5,995 bases of DNA from CAWULT01 sp963923455 (GTDB taxonomy: Bacteria; Acidobacteriota; Vicinamibacteria; Vicinamibacterales; UBA2999): positions 1 to 5,995 of the forward strand of contig CAWULT010000190.1 of assembly GCA_963923455.1 (NCBI GenBank), read 5' to 3'. The translations under genes were made by a program, and so were the position numbers. The notes below the pieces were generated by a model that saw only the letters and a program-made list of their open reading frames with translations, did not search any database and was not told the origin of the DNA. Of this stretch, positions 1 to 5,995 are shown piece by piece. Positions within the stretch are counted from its first letter, which is position 1, and each line of letters starts with the position of its first letter.

Positions 1-1131
1 CAGCGCGGCCGCGCTGTAGAACGCATACGAATACGACCCGGTCGCCTGATAGGTCCGCGCGGCGAGGAAGGGCCCCACGATGCCCGCGACGCCCCAGGCT
101 GTGAACAGGGTGCCGTAGTTCATGCCGAGATACCTGGTGCCGTAGAAGTCCGCAGTCGTCGACGCGAAGACCGACAGCTGGGTGCCGTAGCACCAGTAGC
201 CAGCTGCCACGAGCGCGTAGAGTACGACGGTCTGGGAGACCCCCATCCCGAGGGCCGCCATCACCACGAGCGACCCGAGCACCATCACCCGGAGCGTGGC
301 CACGCGACCCAGGGAGTCCGACAAGGCCCCCGACAGGATGCGGCCCCCTGCGTTGCCGAACGCCGCGACCGTGATCGCGAGCGCGGCGGCGCTGGCCGAC
401 AGGCCGACGGACCGCATGAAGGGGACGAGCTGACTGATCATCATCTGCCCGGCCGTCGTGCCGAGGCAGTAGGCCACCCAGAGCGCGACGAAGGTCGGCG
501 TTCGCACCATCTCCTTCGTGGGGACGTCGGGCCGGGCTGCCGCCGCCGGCCTGGCCCCGGCGTCGGCAGCCTTGACCGGCTCAGGCGGATTGCGCAGCAG
601 GGCGGCGCCGACCAGCCCCATGACGAAGAAGGCCGCCCCCAGCAACTGAAAGGTGGGTCGCCAGCCGTACGCTGCGATCAGGCTGGTAGCCAGCGGGCCG
701 ATGATCGCCGAGCCGGCGCCGTAGCCGCCGACCATCAGGCCCACCGCAAGGCCGCGCCGATCGGGAAACCACTTCGACGCCACCGGCGTCGGCGCCGCGT
801 AGCCGAACCCGTTCCCGATGCCGACAATCACGCCGAATGCGACGTAGAGAAAGCCGACGGACGTCGTGAGGCTCGACAGGGCGAAGCCGCCGCCAACGAA
901 GATGGCGCCCAGCAGGGCGCAAATCCGCGGGCCCTTGGCGTCCTGGAGCTTCCCGCCCACGATGAACGACGCCGCGAAGCAGACGATGGCGATGGTGTAG
1001 ACCCAGGAGGTCTGCGCCCGTGTCCATCCGAATTCCTGCTCCAGCGGCAGGACGAACACGCTCCAGGCATACAGGGAGCCCAGTGCGAGGTTGAGGGAGA
1101 TACCACCGACGATCGGGAGCCACCGAGTCAC
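1..1131 (-). CDS. OFA-family MFS transporter (oxalate/formate antiporter-like), partial
   Basis: Inner-membrane secondary transporter of the major facilitator superfamily; related OFA proteins carry small organic anions such as oxalate, formate or monocarboxylates. The 377 visible codons run off the left edge, so an estimated 30-50 C-terminal residues are missing. The N-terminus has the OFA look: GSLYAWSVFVLPL at residues 18-30, then FGW at 34-36. The MFS loop motif occurs after TM2 (G60-K-L-Q-D64-A-K-G67-P-R69) and again in the second half (G268-A-L-S-D272-S-L-G-R276). WFPDRRGLAVG (121-131) and NYGTLFTAWGVAGIVGP (338-354) are also family-typical. A hydrophilic Ala/Pro-rich loop at about 181-210 separates the two six-helix halves. 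The GTG start is chosen because GGAGGA (1135-1140, minus strand) lies three bases upstream of it; an in-frame TTG further upstream lacks such a site. The family is clear, the substrate unknown. Confidence 0.9.
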   Translation of the reverse strand, partial: MTRWLPIVGGISLNLALGSLYAWSVFVLPLEQEFGWTRAQTSWVYTIAIVCFAASFIVGGKLQDAKGPRICALLGAIFVGGGFALSSLTTSVGFLYVAFGVIVGIGNGFGYAAPTPVASKWFPDRRGLAVGLMVGGYGAGSAIIGPLATSLIAAYGWRPTFQLLGAAFFVMGLVGAALLRNPPEPVKAADAGARPAAAARPDVPTKEMVRTPTFVALWVAYCLGTTAGQMMISQLVPFMRSVGLSASAAALAITVAAFGNAGGRILSGALSDSLGRVATLRVMVLGSLVVMAALGMGVSQTVVLYALVAAGYWCYGTQLSVFASTTADFYGTRYLGMNYGTLFTAWGVAGIVGPFLAARTYQATGSYSYAFYSAAAL

Positions 1132-1170
1132 GAGTCCTCCGGTCCGTATGCGGCGCAACGCCGAGGGCGC

Positions 1171-1200
1171 ATTCTTCGTGCGTCGTCCACCCCGTGTCAA
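1171..1200 (-). promoter_or_regulatory. Putative sigma70-type promoter of the MFS transporter gene
   Basis: On the minus strand a perfect TTGACA (1195-1200) is followed after 18 bases by AAGAAT (1171-1176), four of six matches to TATAAT. The predicted transcript would start near 1164 and carry a leader of about 33 bases containing the GGAGGA ribosome site. This is by inspection only; the -10 box is mediocre. Apart from this the 1132-1401 stretch between the transporter gene and the tRNA shows no convincing gene. Confidence 0.4.
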
Positions 1201-1401
1201 ACGGGGCCGTGCAGGGCGCAGGAACCGTAGCACACCGCGGGCGGCAGATCGCCTTGCCTACCTGGGTCACCTTCCGATTACCGGCGGAGAGCGCACCAGG
1301 CGGTCTGTCGATGAGCGGACGGCCGGGCGGCAGCTCCGTGGCAGCTGGCCAGGGACGTGCGGCCGCCTGTCACCGACGACGACGTGAACTGTTCGGAAAA
1401 G

Positions 1402-1477
1402 TGGAGCCGGCGACGTGACTCGAACACGTGACCTGCTGATTACGAATCAGCTGCTCTACCAACTGAGCTACGCCGGC
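1402..1477 (-). tRNA. tRNA-Thr (anticodon CGT)
   Basis: A complete 76-base cloverleaf on the minus strand. The acceptor stem GCCGGCG pairs fully with CGCCGGC. The D arm is GCTC/GAGC around AGTTGGTA. The anticodon stem is GCTGA/TCAGC with loop TTCGTAA, which places CGT at positions 34-36. The variable region is AGGTC, and the T arm is ACGTG/CACGT with loop TTCGAGT. The discriminator is T and the CCA end is encoded. CGT reads ACG, a frequent threonine codon in high-GC genomes. The body closely resembles bacterial tRNA-Thr(CGU). No second copy of the 3' end was seen nearby, so nothing suggests that an element has integrated here. Confidence 0.96.
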
Positions 1478-1492
1478 GAGGCGTGAACCGGA

Positions 1493-1501
1493 AGTGTAGC
1501 A
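1493..1501 (-). promoter_or_regulatory. Putative extended -10 promoter of tRNA-Thr
   Basis: The minus strand reads TGCTACACT, an extended -10 element (TG, one base, then TACACT). Transcription would start near 1486, about nine bases before the mature tRNA 5' end, a normal distance for a tRNA gene. No good -35 hexamer was found at 16-18 bases, which fits an extended -10 promoter but also lowers confidence. Confidence 0.4.
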
Positions 1502-1675
1502 CATCGACTCTGCTCGACGTGGGCCGCTGGTCCGTCCTGCGTGGCCAGCTGTTCGAGTCGAAGTCTCACTGCGCGAGCCCTCCCGATCCGATCCGGTTCA
1601 GATGCGTCAGGACGTCGACGCCGTGACGTGGATGCTCGCGGCGACTCGCCCGCAGAAGGTCCAGCGCCACGGCGC

Positions 1676-1705
1676 TTGACAGCCGGCAGGGTGTCGACGA
1701 ATAAT
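1676..1705 (+). promoter_or_regulatory. Strong sigma70-type promoter of the beta-barrel gene
   Basis: A perfect TTGACA (1676-1681), an 18-base spacer and AATAAT (1700-1705, five of six matches to TATAAT) make this the best promoter in the window. The predicted start is near 1712, giving a leader of about 60 bases before the ATG at 1773. The -10 element abuts and overlaps by one base the palindrome at 1705-1722, so the promoter is probably under repressor control. Confidence 0.65.
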
Positions 1706-1722
1706 CCATGACATGTCATGGA
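1705..1722. promoter_or_regulatory. Perfect 18-bp palindrome, candidate operator over the transcription start
   Basis: TCCATGACATGTCATGGA is identical to its own reverse complement. It begins at the last base of the -10 box and covers the predicted +1, a classic repressor position. The right half continues as TCATGGACA (1716-1724), which recurs exactly at 2630-2638 in the promoter of the B12-type regulator. The likely ligand is that regulator (inference). Confidence 0.55.
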
Positions 1723-1772
1723 CAAACGTTGGACGCGATCGAATTGAGCGGAGATCGCAGAGGGAGACGAAC

Positions 1773-2519
1773 ATGGAGAGCGTGACCAAGAGGGTGGGAG
1801 CGACAGCAGCGGTGGTGGCGGGGTTGGTGCTGACGGCGGCGTCTGCGGGGGCTCAGGATCTGGGCCGCTGGTCGGTGTCGTTCGACGCGGGGACCCAGGT
1901 GGCCGCCTCGGGAGATGCCCACGCGGGCGGGAACGGGACGGTGTTGGGCCTGGCGACGCAGGTGTCGGCGAAGTCGTTCGGAGACGTCTTCGGGCCCGGC
2001 TTCTACTGGAAGGCCGGACTCGGCTATGGCATCGGTGAACGGGGCGAAGTCCGTGTCGGGGCGGCCTACACCAGCAACCCCGCCGAGGCACTGCAGGTCG
2101 GGACCGTGGCGGGCCTGGCGCTGAACGCCCAGTTCGAGGACTACAACGCATTCGAGATGGACTTCGGCTACCGCCAGTACCTGACAGGGGCGTCGACGAA
2201 GGTGCGTCCCTTCGTCGGGGCGAGTGTGGGCTTCGTCAACGTCGACCGTATCCGCAGCACGTTCAGCGTGCCTGCCGCAAACGTGACCCTGTCGAACGTC
2301 GCCTTCTACGACTCGTCGACGGTCCTGGGCTTCGGCGTCGGTGGCGGCGCGCAGGTGCAGTTGACGGACCACTTCGGGGTGCAGGGTGGGATCGACTTCC
2401 GCTGGCACGGCGATCTCGGTGACGAGGACGGCCTCGCTGGCACCGGCCTCGAGCGGATCAACGACCGGAGCCGCCGCTGGGCGATGCCGGTCACGGGTGG
2501 CGTGACGGTCCGCTTCTGA
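1773..2519 (+). CDS. Probable outer-membrane beta-barrel protein
   Basis: A 248-residue exported protein. Residues 1-27 form a signal peptide: K6/R7, a hydrophobic core at about 9-23, and an AGA site at 25-27 with the mature chain starting at Q28. The remainder is rich in Gly, aromatic and alternating hydrophobic residues typical of beta strands, for example WSVSFDAGTQVA (33-44), FYWKAGLGYGIGE (77-89), FEMDFGYRQYL (127-137), RPFVGASVGFVNV (145-157) and FGVGGGAQVQL (187-197). It ends in VTVRF with a C-terminal Phe, the usual signal for outer-membrane insertion by BAM. The size fits an 8-10 strand barrel of the OmpA/OmpW/OMP_b-brl kind. The start at 1773 has GGGAGA (1762-1767) five bases upstream; an in-frame ATG at 1713 lies at the predicted transcription start inside the palindrome and is not favoured. 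The precise family and function are not recognised; a small channel or surface protein is possible. Confidence 0.8.
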   Translation: MESVTKRVGATAAVVAGLVLTAASAGAQDLGRWSVSFDAGTQVAASGDAHAGGNGTVLGLATQVSAKSFGDVFGPGFYWKAGLGYGIGERGEVRVGAAYTSNPAEALQVGTVAGLALNAQFEDYNAFEMDFGYRQYLTGASTKVRPFVGASVGFVNVDRIRSTFSVPAANVTLSNVAFYDSSTVLGFGVGGGAQVQLTDHFGVQGGIDFRWHGDLGDEDGLAGTGLERINDRSRRWAMPVTGGVTVRF

Positions 2520-2604
2520 CGCCGCTGCGGGGCGGCACTGGCGTGTCCGGTTCCTCGCCCCTGAGCACGGCCGCCTGAGTGCGTCACCGGGCGCGCGGGG
2601 CGTA

Positions 2605-2633
2605 GTTCCACGGCCCTGTCCACGAGCTATCAT
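2605..2633 (+). promoter_or_regulatory. Putative promoter of the B12-type MerR regulator
   Basis: TATCAT (2628-2633) matches TATAAT at five of six bases. Seventeen bases upstream the -35 position is a weak GTTCCA (2605-2610). Transcription would start near 2640, downstream of the ATG at 2632, which supports the start codon at 2677. The -10 sits in the central gap of the inverted repeat at 2610-2645, so a protein bound to the arms would cover the promoter. Confidence 0.45.
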
Positions 2634-2645
2634 GGACAGGGCCGT
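2610..2645. repeat. 13-bp inverted repeat flanking the -10 box (operator candidate or hairpin)
   Basis: The arms at 2610-2622 and 2633-2645 (ACGGCCCTGTCCA and its exact reverse complement) are separated by ten bases that contain most of the -10 box. Both arms contain TCRTGGACA half-sites, at 2617-2625 on the minus strand and 2630-2638 on the plus strand. As RNA made from the upstream barrel gene it could also fold into a stable stem and act as a terminator, although no T run follows. The half-site shared with the palindrome at 1705-1722 favours a protein-binding role. Confidence 0.55.
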
Positions 2646-2676
2646 CTCCCGTTCGGCACACCACCTAGAGTCCACG

Positions 2677-3636
2677 ATGCCCCGACGCACCCGAGCCGCC
2701 GAGCCGGCGACGGTCCATTATCCAATCCGTGCCGCGTCCAGATTGAGCGGTGTCGGGATCGACACGCTCAGGGCCTGGGAGCGCCGCCACGGCGCCGTCA
2801 CGCCGCAGCGAGATGACCGCGGGCGGCTCTACACCGACGAGGACGTCGCGCGTTTGCGCTTGCTGCGCGAGGCGGTGTCGAAGGGGCACTCCATCGGGCG
2901 AATCGCCACGCTGGATCTCGACGCGCTACGTCATCTCGTCGGCCGCACCTCGGACCGTGGCTCGACGGCTCTTCCCGACGCCGGCAGGAGGGCTGTCTCT
3001 GCGGATGTGCAGGGTTTCGTCGACGCCGTGAAGCGGTTCGACCGTGACCGGATCGAACTCGACCTGCGGCGTGCTGCCGCGCTGCTGCAGCCGGGCGAAC
3101 TGCTCGAAGAGGTCATCGCGCCGCTGCTGACCCGTGTGGGCGACGACTGGCACGCCGGCCTGCTGACGATCGCGCACGAGCACTTTGCGTCGGAGATCGT
3201 CCGCAACGTCCTGGGGGCGATGCTGAGCCAACAGGGGCGCGGCGCCGGTGCGAAGCGCCTGCTGTTCACGACCCCACCGGGTGAGTTGCACGAGGTTGGC
3301 ATCCTCGGAGCAGCCCTGCTGGCGTCGTCCGGCGGCTTGGGCACAGTCTATCTCGGGCCAGACCTGTCGGCCGAGGACATCCTGTCGAGCGTGGGTCACG
3401 CGGCGGTGGACGCCGTGGTACTCGGGATCACGGCGTCCGCCGCGGTATCGGCCGCCGTGCCCACCATCGTGAGTCTGTCGCGACACCTGCCGCCACGGGT
3501 CGAACTCTGGCTGGGCGGCCCGGCCGCGCCCGACGCCGCGGAGCGGGCCGGCAGGCGGGCCCTCGTCCTGACAACGTATCGGGACTTCGAGCGGGAACTG
3601 GGCAGGCTCGGCGGTCGGCTGCCGCCGTCCTCCTGA
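2677..3636 (+). CDS. MerR-family regulator with cobalamin-binding domain (CarH/LitR-like photoreceptor)
   Basis: A 319-residue cytoplasmic transcription factor. Residues 14-82 are a MerR winged-helix domain (YPIRAASRLSGV, then LRAWERRHG at 31-39 and RLYTDEDVARLRLL at 50-63). Residues about 110-185 are the helical cap of a B12-binding module with the W-x9-EH motif (W158, E168, H169). Residues about 192-310 are a Rossmann-like cobalamin domain with E203-x-H205-xx-G208, where H205 is the expected lower ligand of cobalt, and GG at 280-281. In characterised CarH proteins these features bind adenosylcobalamin: the dark tetramer represses and light breaks the Co-C bond and releases DNA. The same chemistry is likely but not proven here. 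ATG 2677 is chosen over ATG 2632 because the latter lies in the predicted -10 box, upstream of the predicted transcript start; the ribosome site (AGAG, 2667-2670) is weak. No carotenoid or photolyase gene is visible nearby. Confidence 0.9.
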   Translation: MPRRTRAAEPATVHYPIRAASRLSGVGIDTLRAWERRHGAVTPQRDDRGRLYTDEDVARLRLLREAVSKGHSIGRIATLDLDALRHLVGRTSDRGSTALPDAGRRAVSADVQGFVDAVKRFDRDRIELDLRRAAALLQPGELLEEVIAPLLTRVGDDWHAGLLTIAHEHFASEIVRNVLGAMLSQQGRGAGAKRLLFTTPPGELHEVGILGAALLASSGGLGTVYLGPDLSAEDILSSVGHAAVDAVVLGITASAAVSAAVPTIVSLSRHLPPRVELWLGGPAAPDAAERAGRRALVLTTYRDFERELGRLGGRLPPSS

Positions 3637-3696
3637 TCAGCGCCGGCGAAGCCCGCCCGTTTTTCGCGCGGGGGGCTCACCAGGAACTGTACGTGA

Positions 3697-3724
3697 CGAA
3701 GGCGGCCCCTGGAGGCCGCCTTCG
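3697..3724. terminator. GC-rich hairpin between convergent genes, probable bidirectional terminator
   Basis: CGAAGGCGGCC (3697-3707) and its exact complement GGCCGCCTTCG (3714-3724) form an 11-bp stem with a six-base loop. It lies 60 bases after the regulator stop and 33 bases after the peroxiredoxin stop, where both converging transcripts should end. Neither strand has a T run next to the stem, so it is not a canonical intrinsic terminator. A second, imperfect stem at 3650-3677 holds TTTTT in its loop. Confidence 0.5.
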
Positions 3725-3757
3725 CGAAACGGTCATCGGGCCCGTCGTCGGACTTGC

Positions 3758-4333
3758 TCAGTGGCCGTGGAGCATCGGCACCTTGAGCTCGGCCAGCTTC
3801 GCGATCATGTCCTCAGCGGACGTCGCGGGCTGCACCTGCTTCTCGATGTAGGCGATCCTGCCGTTCCTGTCGACGTAGAACGTCCAGCGGTTGGCGAATC
3901 CGCGCGGGCTCAGTACGCCGTACCGGGTCGCCACCTCCTTCGTCGGGTCGCTCAGCAGGGGAAAGTCGGCTTCCTGCTTCTCGACGACGCGGTCGCCGAG
4001 CTTGACCGTCTTGGCCTTCGCGAAGGCCGTGTTCTCCTCGATCGAGTCGACGCTCGCCATGAAATAGGCGACGTCGTACATCCGGATCTTGTCGCCGTTC
4101 TCCGCCAGCGACTTGCACTCGATCGTGCAGCCCTGCGTGAACGCCTTCGGGAACCACGCGACCACCACGGCCTTCTTCCCCTTGAAGTCCGACAGCTTGT
4201 ATGTCTTACCGTCGGTCGCTTTCAGGGTGAAGTCGGGCGCCGCGTCGCCGACCTTCAGTTCTGCGACCGGCGCCTGTGCCGCCACCGCCGCGGCCAGCGC
4301 CACTGTCAGTCCCAACGCCAGGAATGCGCGCAT
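3758..4333 (-). CDS. Exported peroxiredoxin (AhpC/TSA, BCP/PrxQ-like)
   Basis: A 191-residue thiol peroxidase with an N-terminal signal peptide (MRAFLALGLTVALAAAVAAQA, cleavage around residues 18-21), so it likely acts in the periplasm, reducing hydrogen peroxide or organic peroxides. The thioredoxin-fold core starts at KVGDAAPDFTLKATDG (27-42). The active-site motif is P62-x3-T66-x2-C69, with C69 the peroxidatic cysteine. The conserved arginine is probably R149 in FANRWTFYVDRNGRI (146-160). The only other cysteine, C73, is four residues after C69, whereas E. coli BCP has its resolving cysteine five residues on. Its reductant is not evident here; no thioredoxin or DsbD-like gene is in the window. 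The ATG at 4331-4333 has GGGAGG (4341-4346) seven bases upstream. It faces the B12-type regulator tail to tail and is divergent from uvrA. Confidence 0.93.
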   Translation of the reverse strand: MRAFLALGLTVALAAAVAAQAPVAELKVGDAAPDFTLKATDGKTYKLSDFKGKKAVVVAWFPKAFTQGCTIECKSLAENGDKIRMYDVAYFMASVDSIEENTAFAKAKTVKLGDRVVEKQEADFPLLSDPTKEVATRYGVLSPRGFANRWTFYVDRNGRIAYIEKQVQPATSAEDMIAKLAELKVPMLHGH

Positions 4334-4391
4334 CAGCCAACCTCCCGGGTCGCTCCAGCCTCAACCGTGTTCGAGCGCCTCTGTGGGTGCC

Positions 4392-4397
4392 AGTATA
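4392..4397 (-). promoter_or_regulatory. Putative -10 box of the peroxiredoxin gene
   Basis: The minus strand reads TATACT, five of six matches to TATAAT, about 58 bases upstream of the ATG. No respectable -35 hexamer is visible at the usual spacing, so it may need an activator or an alternative sigma factor, or be fortuitous. No copy of the TCRTGGACA half-site was seen in the 4334-4484 gap. Confidence 0.3.
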
Positions 4398-4407
4398 TCG
4401 CGGAGGC

Positions 4408-4436
4408 TTGAACGGCCCGCCACCCCGTAATACGAT
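4408..4436 (+). promoter_or_regulatory. Putative sigma70-type promoter of uvrA
   Basis: TTGAAC (4408-4413), a 17-base spacer and TACGAT (4431-4436) each match the consensus at four of six positions. Transcription would start near 4443, leaving a leader of about 40 bases. It lies close to the divergent peroxiredoxin -10 box, so the two promoters may interfere or be co-regulated. No LexA-type operator was recognised. Confidence 0.35.
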
Positions 4437-4484
4437 GCCCTGTTCGCAGTCCCGCGAGATTCGTCACCGTAGGGGATGCCTGAC

Positions 4485-5995
<1,511 letters not shown>

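Noticed and set aside
1021..1026. Another TGTCCA (TGGACA on the minus strand) inside the transporter gene
   Set aside because: Only the six-base core matches, it is within coding sequence, and six-base matches are expected by chance in a window of this size.
581..1270. A 229-codon minus-strand frame overlapping the transporter
   Set aside because: It is an out-of-frame reading of the transporter gene; the true frame starts at the GTG at 1131 and yields continuous MFS sequence to the left edge.
1091..1418. Two overlapping plus-strand frames of 98 and 74 codons between the transporter gene and the tRNA
   Set aside because: Both have Arg/Gly-rich shadow composition, no convincing ribosome site and no recognisable family, and they run into the transporter start or the tRNA.
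1402..1477. tRNA-Thr as an attachment site for an integrated element
   Set aside because: No duplicated tRNA 3' end, integrase gene or change in base composition was seen on either side.
1713..1772. A 20-residue N-terminal extension of the barrel protein from ATG 1713
   Set aside because: This ATG lies at the predicted transcription start, inside the palindrome, without a ribosome site, and the extension would put a highly charged segment before the signal peptide.
2632..2676. A 15-residue N-terminal extension of the B12-type regulator from ATG 2632
   Set aside because: The ATG overlaps the predicted -10 box within the inverted repeat, and the added residues do not belong to the MerR domain.
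1716..2690. A 324-codon open frame on the minus strand, opposite the barrel gene
   Set aside because: The plus-strand product has a signal peptide, a good ribosome site, a promoter and a C-terminal Phe; the minus frame has none of these and has an Arg/Ala/His-biased shadow composition.
3761..4411. A 216-codon open frame on the plus strand, opposite the peroxiredoxin gene
   Set aside because: It is the complement of a conserved enzyme and encodes an Arg/Leu/Val-rich sequence with no family resemblance.

Overview
The window is high-GC DNA (roughly two thirds G+C by eye) from a Gram-negative-type bacterium: it encodes a probable outer-membrane beta-barrel protein and an exported peroxiredoxin. 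Gene content and style would fit Acidobacteriota such as the Vicinamibacterales, but this is a low-confidence guess from general appearance. Nothing points to a mobile element; all genes look chromosomal.

Layout from left to right: (1) the 5' 377 codons of a minus-strand major facilitator transporter of the oxalate/formate antiporter (OFA) family, cut by the left edge; (2) a minus-strand tRNA-Thr(CGT) with encoded CCA; (3) a plus-strand gene for a 248-residue signal-peptide-bearing beta-barrel protein, with a strong sigma70-type promoter and a perfect 18-bp palindrome over its predicted transcription start; (4) a plus-strand MerR-type regulator with a C-terminal cobalamin-binding domain carrying the CarH/LitR-type photoreceptor motifs; (5) a hairpin-containing gap between convergent genes; (6) a minus-strand exported peroxiredoxin; (7) divergent from it, the first 503 codons of uvrA, cut by the right edge just before the ABC signature motif of the first ATPase.

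The most interesting point is regulatory. The predicted promoters of the barrel gene and of the B12-type regulator each overlap an inverted repeat, and both repeats contain the same half-site, TCRTGGACA. This suggests that the regulator controls itself and the adjacent barrel gene, perhaps releasing them in light as CarH does. The next genes encode peroxide detoxification and UV-damage repair, functions that fit a light response, but no copy of the half-site was seen in their shared upstream region, so their inclusion in a regulon is speculative.
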